This document shows positions 1-7,072 of a DNA stretch of 64,000 nucleotides, piece after piece. The position numbers and the translations under genes are program-made. Positions within the stretch are counted from its first letter, which is position 1. The number at the start of each line of letters is the position of its first letter. The notes below the pieces were generated by a model that was not told the DNA's origin, did not search any database, and worked only from the letters and a program-made list of their open reading frames with translations. Origin of the DNA: CANDYO01 sp049653745 (GTDB taxonomy: Bacteria; Pseudomonadota; Alphaproteobacteria; Rickettsiales; CANDYO01); the NCBI GenBank assembly GCA_049653745.1, contig JBASGW010000073.1, forward strand, positions 35,741 through 99,740. Reading direction: 5' to 3'.

Positions 1-404
1 GGCAGATACAAGAAATAGTTGCTTCCTGTATGAATGGTAATAAAAACACACCTGATCTGATTGTTAAACAAATTAATCAAGCTGGTGAGGATATCCAAAA
101 CAGTCCTGCAACTTGGATTCTAGTTGAGGAAATCATCAAAAAAACTCCTCCCAAAAAACGTGTTGAAGTGATTAGTGAGGCTTTAAAGTCAATAGATAAT
201 ATTGTTATAAAAAATAAGTTACAAAGCTTTCTTCCTGCTCACGAGAGAGCCTTAGCTAGTGCTATGATTCCTGTTGCTGCGTGGCAAGCGGTGCGTGAAG
301 CGGCCGAATTAATACAGGGCAATTCTAATGCTAATGTTTCCGATAGAAAGAGAGAGAATGCGAGCTCCTTGGAAAATCCATCTAAGAGGCAGCGAGAACT
401 ATAA
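1..404 (+). CDS. Unknown protein, probably 5'-truncated by the window edge
   Basis: An open frame ends at the TAA at 402-404. The first ATG is at 30, but the frame has no stop from base 3 onward, so the visible 124 to 133 residues may be only the C-terminal part of a longer protein. The sequence is mainly helical and charged, with hydrophobic patches around residues 50-95 counted from the ATG and a lysine/arginine-rich, disordered tail ending in KRQREL. No domain is recognised. It lies upstream of tRNA-Pro on the same strand, but the tRNA has its own promoter-like sequence. Function unknown. The reading frame itself is likely real because of its length and codon use; the true start is not visible here. 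Confidence 0.5.
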   Translation, partial: QIQEIVASCMNGNKNTPDLIVKQINQAGEDIQNSPATWILVEEIIKKTPPKKRVEVISEALKSIDNIVIKNKLQSFLPAHERALASAMIPVAAWQAVREAAELIQGNSNANVSDRKRENASSLENPSKRQREL

Positions 405-474
405 AGATTAATCAGCTAAAGTTAGAAAAATTCTTATGATAATGTTTTAAGATAACGAAGAAATTTTATAAATC

Positions 475-502
475 TTGACAAGCTGGCAATATTTTGTAGT
501 TT
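475..502 (+). promoter_or_regulatory. Promoter of tRNA-Pro
   Basis: A perfect -35 box TTGACA (475-480) is followed after 16 bases by TAGTTT (497-502). The expected start is about 5 bases before the tRNA at 514. Position and spacing fit a housekeeping sigma promoter; the -10 box is weak. Confidence 0.5.
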
Positions 503-513
503 TATTTAATATT

Positions 514-590
514 CGGAGCGTAGCGCAGCTCGGTAGCGCACTAGACTGGGGGTCTAGGGGTCGCTGGTTCAAATCCAGTCGTTCCGACCA
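514..590 (+). tRNA. tRNA-Pro (anticodon GGG)
   Basis: A full cloverleaf is visible: a 7-bp acceptor stem (CGGAGCG with CGTTCCG), a D arm, an anticodon stem CTAGA/TCTAG enclosing the loop CTGGGGG with anticodon GGG, and a T arm with the TTCAAAT loop. The 3' CCA is encoded (588-590). The gene is 77 bases long. It sits just upstream of trmB, whose product methylates tRNAs. Confidence 0.96.
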
Positions 591-615
591 TTTTTATTTT
601 ATCTAGGTTCTGTTG

Positions 616-1305
616 ATGAGTCTTTTATTTAAGCGGATTGTTTCGTTCGCTAGAAAACGCAGTAATAATCCTAAAAAGGAATCTGAAGTATTAAGCCAAT
701 TATTGCCTAGTTTTTCTGCTATAGTTCCTGAAGACGGTGGTGTGTTAGAAAAACTTAGTGATGTTTTTTCTCAAGATAGTAATCAAAACAACTTTAAATC
801 ATATGTGTTGGAAATAGGTTTTGGTTCAGGAGAGAATATTTTAGAAAGAGCTATAGATGATCCTGATATTGGATTTATAGGATGTGAAGTATTTACCGGT
901 GGAGTAGTGAAATTACTTGAATGTATTGATGAAAACCAAGTAAAAAATATTAGAATATGGCATGATGACGCTTTGGAATTGATAGCTCGTTTGCCTCTTG
1001 ATAGTTTGAAATTAGTTTATATTCTGCATCCAGATCCTTGGCCAAAACAAAAACATAAAAAAAGAAGATTAATTAACGCTGAATTCTTAAAGCTAATTAC
1101 TTCAAAAATTATGCCTAATGGCGACTTGCTTATTATAACTGATCATAAAGATTATGCTAAGCATATTAATCAGACTGTTAAGGAAGTTGAAGATATTTTA
1201 ATCCGCAAACATAGCAATTATCCTGAAATTACCAAAACTAAATATCGCCTTAAAGCAGAAGCGATTGGAATGGATTCTGAATATTTTTATTTGGTTAAAA
1301 AATAG
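616..1305 (+). CDS. trmB: tRNA (guanine-N7-)-methyltransferase TrmB
   Basis: Uses S-adenosylmethionine to make 7-methylguanosine at position 46 of tRNAs in the cytoplasm. The 229-residue protein has the SAM-binding motif LEIGFGSGEN (about residues 65-74) and the family signature HPDPWPK followed by KKRR (138-151), which carries catalytic and tRNA-binding residues. Length is normal for the family. The start is taken as the ATG at 616; a TTG directly before it at 613 is also in frame. It is followed after one base by tsaD, so the two tRNA-modification genes are probably co-transcribed and translationally coupled. Confidence 0.95.
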   Translation: MSLLFKRIVSFARKRSNNPKKESEVLSQLLPSFSAIVPEDGGVLEKLSDVFSQDSNQNNFKSYVLEIGFGSGENILERAIDDPDIGFIGCEVFTGGVVKLLECIDENQVKNIRIWHDDALELIARLPLDSLKLVYILHPDPWPKQKHKKRRLINAEFLKLITSKIMPNGDLLIITDHKDYAKHINQTVKEVEDILIRKHSNYPEITKTKYRLKAEAIGMDSEYFYLVKK

Positions 1306-1306
1306 T

Positions 1307-2320
1307 ATGAAAATTTTAGGTATTGAAACTAGTTGTGATGAAACTTCAGCAAGTGTTGTAACTGATTCAAAACAAATTTTATCTAATATAATTATAAGTC
1401 AGATAGCAGAGCATAAAGAGTTTGGTGGGGTCGTGCCAGAAATTGCTTCAAGAGCCCATTTAAGTTATTTGCAAGAAGTGGTGATCAACTCCATGAAAGA
1501 AGCTAGCTTAAGTTATGAAGATTTAGATGCTATAGCGGTGACTGCTGGCCCTGGTTTAGTTGGTGGGTTGTTAGTTGGAATAACCTTTGCTCAAGGGTTG
1601 AGCTATATTATTAAAAAGCCAGTTATAGCAATTAATCATTTAGAAGGGCATGCATTAACCGCAAGATTAACTAATGAAGTTCAGTTCCCTTATTTAACTT
1701 TATTAGTTTCTGGTGGACATTGCCAAATTTTGATTGTTGAAAATGTGGGTATTTATCATAAATTGGGAGGGACATTAGATGATGCTGTGGGAGAGTCTTT
1801 TGATAAAGTCGCTAAAATGTTGGGTCTTGATTATCCTGGTGGTCCGGTAGTTGAAAGGATGGCAATTGATGGTGATCAAAAGCGTTATGTTTTTCCACAG
1901 GCAATGAAAGGAAGGAATGGTTGTGACTTTTCTTTTTCAGGATTAAAAACAGCTGTGAGGCAGGTTATAGCTAAGACAGAACTTACCGAAAAAAATATAT
2001 CTGATTTATGTGCGTCGTTTCAGTATACAGTAAGTGAAATTTTAATTGATAGAGTTAATAATGCAGTTAATATAGCTAAAAAATCTCATCCCCAAATTAA
2101 GCAATTAGTTATAGCCGGAGGTGTGGCAGCTAATCAATATCTCTTTAAAAAATTGCAAAGTGAGATGATCGCTCATGATCTTCAAGTCATTGCGCCACCA
2201 ATTAAGTTATGTACAGATAATGCAGCTATGATAGCTTGGGCTGGGGTTGAGAGGATGAGTTTAGGTCTTATAAACACTCCTGTAATGGTTCACCCAAGAT
2301 GGCCACTTGGATCAAATTAG
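1307..2320 (+). CDS. tsaD: tRNA N6-threonylcarbamoyladenosine synthase subunit TsaD
   Basis: Transfers the threonylcarbamoyl group from threonylcarbamoyl-AMP to A37 of tRNAs reading ANN codons, working with TsaB and TsaE. The 337-residue protein starts MKILGIETSCDET, the classic Kae1/TsaD N-terminus. It has the metal-binding pair H111 and H115 (HLEGH), the nucleotide-binding SGGH at 135-138, and the third metal ligand D304 in a DNAAM motif. A longer frame runs upstream into trmB, but the ATG at 1307, one base after the trmB stop, fits the family. Part of a trmB-tsaD operon. Confidence 0.97.
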   Translation: MKILGIETSCDETSASVVTDSKQILSNIIISQIAEHKEFGGVVPEIASRAHLSYLQEVVINSMKEASLSYEDLDAIAVTAGPGLVGGLLVGITFAQGLSYIIKKPVIAINHLEGHALTARLTNEVQFPYLTLLVSGGHCQILIVENVGIYHKLGGTLDDAVGESFDKVAKMLGLDYPGGPVVERMAIDGDQKRYVFPQAMKGRNGCDFSFSGLKTAVRQVIAKTELTEKNISDLCASFQYTVSEILIDRVNNAVNIAKKSHPQIKQLVIAGGVAANQYLFKKLQSEMIAHDLQVIAPPIKLCTDNAAMIAWAGVERMSLGLINTPVMVHPRWPLGSN

Positions 2321-2385
2321 TCTTTAATCTGATTTTGAAGGGTATATTAGAATGTTGGGCAATAAAAATAACAAATGTAAGAAGA

Positions 2386-2418
2386 AATCCTTGGGCATAA
2401 TATTGATACCCAAGGATT
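2386..2418 (-). terminator. Hairpin terminator after the phasin-like gene
   Basis: A perfect 10-bp inverted repeat (2386-2395 with 2409-2418; arms AATCCTTGGG and CCCAAGGATT) with a 13-base loop lies just past the stop of the leftward gene ending at 2431. On the minus strand it is followed by a T-rich run. It could also stop rightward transcription from tsaD. Confidence 0.6.
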
Positions 2419-2430
2419 GTAAAATGTGGC

Positions 2431-3060
2431 TTATTTTTTTGAATGGTTGGTTTTGCTAGCGCTAGACTTTTCTTCAGAGCTATAATGTTTTTTGTTATGA
2501 GATTTGCACCCTAATTGTTCAGCCATTTTTTTGCTTGCGGCTTCAAAAATTTCTAAGTTTGCTTTAGTATACATTTCTGCCAATTCTTTAAAATCTGCAA
2601 CCATAGCTTCAAAGCTGGCACGAACAAACTCTTCTTGAGATTCCATATTAGACTTATGGTCTCCTGAGTGGTTAAAGTTTTGCATAAGCTTATATAATTC
2701 TTCGGTGTGCTTTTGAGTGATTTCTGCTTGTCTACGCATCATTGCTTGAGAATTTTCTAATGAAAGATGACTTAAGTCAGCAAAAACTTCTGCTCCCTTT
2801 ATATTTTTCATAAAGTTTAAAGGATTTTCCTGGTTAGTTTCATTAGAAGGGGTAAAAAGCTTCATCCAGGGCATATTTTCTGCCATCTTGGTGTAAGCTT
2901 CCATCCATTGATTACTAGGTGAATTAAAATCAAACCCTTTATGAAGATTATTGGTGTGGCTTTTAAATGTTTCAGAGGCTTGGCTCCAAACATTTGTATG
3001 ATTTTCCATGGATTTTTTAAACATGTCCATTGCTGGGTGATTCATAAAATTATTCATCAT
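2431..3060 (-). CDS. Phasin-family protein
   Basis: A 209-residue, methionine-rich, helical, soluble protein. Residues about 95-180 resemble the phasin family that coats polyhydroxyalkanoate granules: regular helices with repeats such as FVRASFEAMVADFKELAEM and a stretch ending EAASKKMAEQLG. The N-terminal part, with many Asn, Met and His, is less conserved, and the C-terminus is basic and disordered. It is a single-gene unit with its own promoter-like sequence and terminator. No PHA synthase is in the window, so a granule role is inferred from family resemblance only. Phasin-like proteins also occur in intracellular alphaproteobacteria. The RBS AGGAGC sits 7 bases before the ATG. Confidence 0.7.
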   Translation of the reverse strand: MMNNFMNHPAMDMFKKSMENHTNVWSQASETFKSHTNNLHKGFDFNSPSNQWMEAYTKMAENMPWMKLFTPSNETNQENPLNFMKNIKGAEVFADLSHLSLENSQAMMRRQAEITQKHTEELYKLMQNFNHSGDHKSNMESQEEFVRASFEAMVADFKELAEMYTKANLEIFEAASKKMAEQLGCKSHNKKHYSSEEKSSASKTNHSKK

Positions 3061-3410
3061 TTATAGTGCTCCTTTAGTGAATTATAAATTTTTATTAAAA
3101 CTCTATCGATATTAATATATTTTGTACTATAAAGCAATAAATATTGCATTATGTTCAACTAATACTCTCTGAAATCAATGATTTTAGATTTCATTATTGG
3201 TCAATGAGGTGTTTTTTTGAGTTAAGGCTGAACTTACTTCCCCCAAATGCTCCTATTGCAGATGCAACTAGTTGGCCTTATTTTGTTCCTTTTGTGCTAG
3301 AATAAAATTGATTCTATCTATTGAAGCAAGATATCCATTTGCTCCTTGACTTTAATTGGCTTCTAACCTATTAAAATAGTTAGTATTTATTTATAGGAGC
3401 GATAAAAAAA
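3061..3410. other. 350-base gap with promoter, palindrome and a 33-codon ORF
   Basis: The left part holds the promoter of the phasin-like gene. A 6+2+6 palindrome (3134-3147, GCAATA-AA-TATTGC) overlaps its -35 box. A small rightward frame (3204-3305) encodes 33 residues, with a Pro/Trp/Phe-rich C-terminal half; it has no convincing RBS and may be a remnant or chance. An RBS-like AGGAG near 3395 belongs to the following gene. Confidence 0.5.
3109..3137 (-). promoter_or_regulatory. Promoter of the phasin-like gene
   Basis: Read leftward: TTGCTT (3137-3132), 17 bases, TAATAT (3114-3109), about 40 bases upstream of the RBS. The -35 half overlaps a 6-bp-arm palindrome (3134-3147) that could be an operator. 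Confidence 0.45.
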
Positions 3411-4124
3411 TTGCTTGAAAAAGAAGAGCGAATTGCCAAATTAATTGCCAGAAGCGGAGCTTGTTCTAGGCGCGATGCTGAAAAACTTATTGAAGAGCAA
3501 AGAGTTACATATAAAGGCAAAATTATAGATTCTCCAGCAATGAAATTTTTTGGTCTAGATGATATAAAAATTGATGGGCAAACTTTACGACTTTCTGCAT
3601 CTAGGTTATGGCTTTATCATAAGCCTGTTGGTCTGGTGGTGTCTCATAATGATGAGCAAGGAAGAGAAACTATATTTGATTATATACCTCTTAAAGAGCG
3701 TGTTATTTCTATAGGTAGATTAGATAAAAATACATCTGGTCTCTTGCTTTTAACGAATGACGGTTCTTTAGCTAGGAAGTTAGAATTACCCGAAAATAAC
3801 TTTAAAAGAACTTATTTAGTTAGAGTTTTTGGTGATTTGAATTTTCCTCAGCTGCAAAAATATCTTGCTCAAGGGGTGGTTATTGATGGGGTTCATTATC
3901 GCCCTATTAAAATTAAGTTAGAGCAAAGTGGAGAAAATAATCACTGGATTCAGCTTACAATTACTGAAGGCAAGAACCGAGAGATTCGAAAAATTTTAAA
4001 TTATTTTGATTTAGGAATTAGTAAATTAACAAGAATTGCCTATGGTCCTTTTGCGTTAGGAGATCTTAAAATAGGATCTGTGGTTGAAATGCATGATTGG
4101 CAGACGCTACTTAACTCAGACTAA
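3411..4124 (+). CDS. rluB: rRNA pseudouridine synthase, RsuA/RluB family
   Basis: Isomerises a uridine of rRNA to pseudouridine; RluB acts on 23S rRNA position 2605 in E. coli. The 237-residue protein has an N-terminal S4 RNA-binding domain (about residues 5-55, with ACSRRDAEKLI). The catalytic core follows, with the GRLDKNTSGLLLLTNDG motif, where D105 is the expected catalytic aspartate, and a later GKNREIRKI motif. The start is TTG at 3411, supported by AGGAG about 11 bases upstream; no ATG is available near the S4 domain start. Assignment to RluB rather than another RsuA-family enzyme is likely but not certain. Confidence 0.87.
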   Translation: MLEKEERIAKLIARSGACSRRDAEKLIEEQRVTYKGKIIDSPAMKFFGLDDIKIDGQTLRLSASRLWLYHKPVGLVVSHNDEQGRETIFDYIPLKERVISIGRLDKNTSGLLLLTNDGSLARKLELPENNFKRTYLVRVFGDLNFPQLQKYLAQGVVIDGVHYRPIKIKLEQSGENNHWIQLTITEGKNREIRKILNYFDLGISKLTRIAYGPFALGDLKIGSVVEMHDWQTLLNSD

Positions 4125-4155
4125 AGCCATAATATTAAGCATTCATACTTATAAT

Positions 4156-4184
4156 TTGACTATAGATTCTTAAAAAGATAATCT
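4156..4184 (+). promoter_or_regulatory. Promoter of the parA-like gene
   Basis: TTGACT (4156-4161), 17 bases, TAATCT (4179-4184), giving a start about 30 bases before the ATG at 4221. Both boxes are close to consensus. Confidence 0.5.
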
Positions 4185-4220
4185 TATTAATTATATCTAT
4201 TTAAGTTAAGTAATAAAGAA

Positions 4221-4853
4221 ATGAAACCATATGTAATAACTGTGGCTCAACAAAAAGGTGGCAGTGGCAAATCAACCATAGCGGTTCATTTAGCTATTGC
4301 TCTTACTAAGTTGGGTAACAAAGTTGCTTTAATTGATACGGATCCTCAGAAAACAACATCTCATTGGTTTAACTTAAGAAAAGAGATGACATTTGAGTGT
4401 AAATACCCAGTTGAGTCTTACATAAGCACGGGGTGGAAAGTGGCTAACGAAATTAGCCGTTTAAATCACGTGAATATTATTATCATTGATAGCCCTCCTC
4501 ATATGGAAACTGAAAATAAAGCAGCAATACGTTCGGCGGATTTAGTTTTAATTCCTTGTCAGCCTTCACCAAATGATTTATGGGCCACTAATTCTACTTT
4601 AGAAACCGTAGCTAAAGAAAATAAAAATAAGGTATTAATTTTAAATCGCTGTCCACATCAAAGTAAATTATTAAAGCAAATAGAAGATTATTTTCCTCAA
4701 GATTTAACTAAGTATACTATTGGAAATAGAGTGGCATTTGCAGGGGCTATGATGAAAGGATTGACTTCTATAGAAACTGAGCCTCATTCGGTGGCTACTA
4801 ATGAAGTTATGCAAATTGCAGAAAATTTATTTAACGCTTTTATTAAGAAGTGA
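4221..4853 (+). CDS. ParA/MinD-type ATPase, orphan
   Basis: A 210-residue member of the ParA family of dimerising ATPases, which position DNA or protein cargo on the nucleoid. The deviant Walker A motif KGGSGKST is at residues 12-19 with the signature lysine K12. The A' motif DTDPQ is around residues 39-43 and the Walker B aspartate is D90 (IIIIDSPPH). It lacks the N-terminal DNA-binding extension of plasmid ParA proteins and is short, like VirC1-type ATPases. No parB or parS-like site lies nearby, so it is unlikely to be the chromosome partition gene. The next gene's GTG start overlaps its TGA stop. Confidence 0.85.
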   Translation: MKPYVITVAQQKGGSGKSTIAVHLAIALTKLGNKVALIDTDPQKTTSHWFNLRKEMTFECKYPVESYISTGWKVANEISRLNHVNIIIIDSPPHMETENKAAIRSADLVLIPCQPSPNDLWATNSTLETVAKENKNKVLILNRCPHQSKLLKQIEDYFPQDLTKYTIGNRVAFAGAMMKGLTSIETEPHSVATNEVMQIAENLFNAFIKK

Positions 4854-5749
4854 TATATAAAAAGATGCAAAAAATTATAAAAATAATTAGATATATTATA
4901 GATCTTAATACTAAAGCCATTACTAACCTCATTAATCATGATGGCGTTGAGCATGCTGGCTATATGGCTTTTATTAGCCTTTTGTCGTTCTTTCCTTTTT
5001 TAATTTTTATTATGTCATTTTCAAGTTTTATTGGAAATTCAGAATATGGTAAAGAGGTCCTTTCTCTTTTATTAGATAACATGCCAGCTTATTTAAGCAG
5101 CACTTTACAAAATCGTGTAGAAGAAATTGTTTCTGGCCCTCCTAGAGGTTTGCTCACTTTATCTATTGTGGGTGTGATTTGGACTTCATCTTCTGCTCTA
5201 GAGGGGCTTAGAACAATACTAAATAAAATTTATCATGTTAAAACTCCTCCTACTTATATTTTAAGAAGGTCTCTAAGTATTTTGCAGTTTTTTATTATTA
5301 CTTTAATTATAGTTTTTAGTATGTTTTTATTGGTATTTCTGCCGATAATTTTTCAGAAAATAAGTGCTATAAGTTATTTTCAGCCTATTCTTGAAGTAAA
5401 AAATTTACTCCAAAATAATATGCTGAATCCCATTTGGGATAATGTTAGATATCTAACTTTTGTTATTACTCTTTTTGTTAGTGTAATGATTTTGTATCAT
5501 ATGATTCCCAATGTTAAATTAAGTGTTAGATCTCTTATTCCTGGGGCAATATTGGTTAGTTTGGGTTGGATTTGTGGAGGCTCTCTTTTATCTGCTTATG
5601 TCTATGAATTTTCTCAAGTAAATATTGTTTATGGAAGCTTGGCTGGGTTTATAATAACGCTAATATTCTTTTATATAATTCATATTATTTTTATTTATGG
5701 TGCTGAGGTTAATTATTTGCTCCTTCAAAAAAAGAATAAAGCTATTTGA
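4850..5749 (+). CDS. YihY/BrkB-family inner membrane protein
   Basis: A 299-residue integral membrane protein of the YihY/virulence factor BrkB family, whose biochemical role is not established. The family-typical N-terminus contains AGYMAFISLLSFFPFLIFI, and about six hydrophobic segments follow. A conserved loop includes WTSSSALEGLRTILNKIY near residue 110, and the late segment YGSLAGFIITLIFFYI is characteristic. The GTG at 4850 overlaps the upstream stop as GTGA, suggesting coupling; an ATG at 4865 is an alternative start. It converges on the next gene with only 5 bases between stops. Confidence 0.88.
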   Translation: MIYKKMQKIIKIIRYIIDLNTKAITNLINHDGVEHAGYMAFISLLSFFPFLIFIMSFSSFIGNSEYGKEVLSLLLDNMPAYLSSTLQNRVEEIVSGPPRGLLTLSIVGVIWTSSSALEGLRTILNKIYHVKTPPTYILRRSLSILQFFIITLIIVFSMFLLVFLPIIFQKISAISYFQPILEVKNLLQNNMLNPIWDNVRYLTFVITLFVSVMILYHMIPNVKLSVRSLIPGAILVSLGWICGGSLLSAYVYEFSQVNIVYGSLAGFIITLIFFYIIHIIFIYGAEVNYLLLQKKNKAI

Positions 5750-5754
5750 TTATT

Positions 5755-6906
5755 TTATAGTATTAAATCCATTTCTAGTTGGTCTGCTAACTTTATTAAT
5801 CCAGAATTATTAAATTCTATGGAAGTTATATTTTCTTCTTTGAGCGCTAAAATAGATTCCGCATAAATAGATTCAATTTGCTTTGATGATGGAAAAATAT
5901 CGAAGTTTTTAGTCAGAATCAATTCTTGCGCAGCCTCTAATGGTTTTGTGCTTAGGTGCATCATACCTTGTTCTTGAAAATAATAAGCAAGTTCTAGAGG
6001 GGCGGATATTATAGACTTAACTTCAGGAGTTTTGCAATCCATCATATCTTTATGCATTGAAGAAAAATGCAGTTTTGAAATATTTGCTAGTTTAAAAGTG
6101 TCATAATTGCGTAAGTTATGTATTCCGAGGTTTTGAGCTAAATTATTAACAAATTTGATTACATACAAAATATAATTTTGATTTTCTTTGGCCTCAAATA
6201 CATAGCCATTGGTTTGATTAAGAAGGGCTGACATCACATTTATTGATAAAGCAAATTGTAGTTTTTCTAATATTGCTTTGCTAATATTTTTATTATAATT
6301 GCTATTAATATTAGCTTTATCAAATATTTGATTAATTAGTTCTAGTGATTCTTCATTAGTAAATTGACTGCCAACATCAACTTTAATTTTACTTAATGGG
6401 GTGGTAATCTTTACCACAGCTGGTGATTCGAGATGCGATCCCATTAAAGGAATAATAGTTATGATGTTTCTGCTAGATAATATTTGATTAATTTCGCCTT
6501 CGGGATCTATAGTTTGGAGATGAGTTTTATTAGCTAGAGATGTGTATTTTAAGAAATAAAAAGGTATCCCATTACTAATAAAGCCAATCATAGAATGTTC
6601 ATCAGTTAAATTAACTATTTGCTTAGCAATTTCTAAATTGAAATCAGTTTGTTTTAAACTCACAATTAATAAATCTTGTTTTGTTACTAAAGAGGAATAA
6701 TTATATGCGCCAATGTAAGTGAAATTCAGGTTGGGAGTAAAATAGATGCCATTATCTGTTTTGAGAGTTAAGCCAGATTCACTTATTTGCTGTAAGTTTT
6801 TGCTATGCTCTTTGCCTACAATTGAAACTTGATTGCCAGCAGCTGCAAGATTATAAGCGAAATATGATCCAATCGCTCCAGTTCCGCCAATGATAGTTAT
6901 AAGCAT
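5755..6906 (-). CDS. Ketopantoate reductase (ApbA/PanE) family protein
   Basis: The N-terminus MLITIIGGTGAIGSYFAYNLAAAG is a Rossmann NAD(P)-binding fold with a GxGxxG-like glycine pattern, as in ApbA/PanE enzymes that reduce 2-dehydropantoate to pantoate. At 383 residues it is longer than the usual 290-320, with extra C-terminal sequence. The region around NPIPFYFL-like residues (here SNGIPFYFL) and the helical C-terminal domain fit the family. No other pantothenate genes are in the window, so the substrate is uncertain. It is a single leftward gene converging on the YihY gene. Confidence 0.72.
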   Translation of the reverse strand: MLITIIGGTGAIGSYFAYNLAAAGNQVSIVGKEHSKNLQQISESGLTLKTDNGIYFTPNLNFTYIGAYNYSSLVTKQDLLIVSLKQTDFNLEIAKQIVNLTDEHSMIGFISNGIPFYFLKYTSLANKTHLQTIDPEGEINQILSSRNIITIIPLMGSHLESPAVVKITTPLSKIKVDVGSQFTNEESLELINQIFDKANINSNYNKNISKAILEKLQFALSINVMSALLNQTNGYVFEAKENQNYILYVIKFVNNLAQNLGIHNLRNYDTFKLANISKLHFSSMHKDMMDCKTPEVKSIISAPLELAYYFQEQGMMHLSTKPLEAAQELILTKNFDIFPSSKQIESIYAESILALKEENITSIEFNNSGLIKLADQLEMDLIL

Positions 6907-7018
6907 ATTATTTTGTATAGCAGGATATTAGCAATATTAAAGATTATTAATATCTAAGACCCATTTGTCAATTTTAAATTATGCTTGAAATAATTAATAT
7001 TTTATTGGTAGGAAAAAA

Positions 7019-7072
7019 ATGTTACTATTAGTTATATTGAGGTGTTTAAAGCTATTAAAAGGATATATGTAA
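7019..7072 (+). CDS. Putative 17-codon leader peptide upstream of acnA
   Basis: A short frame starts with ATG at 7019, preceded by AGGA at 6 bases, and encodes a hydrophobic 17-residue peptide beginning MLLLVILRC. Its TAA (7070-7072) directly abuts the acnA ATG at 7073, in the same frame. The acnA ribosome-binding site AAAGGA lies inside this frame. It may couple or regulate acnA translation; it could also be chance. Confidence 0.35.
   Translation: MLLLVILRCLKLLKGYM

Noticed and set aside
3204..3305. 33-codon open frame before rluB
   Set aside because: Peptide looks coding-like in its second half, but there is no RBS, no homologue known to me and it is too short to support; kept only as a note in the gap entry.
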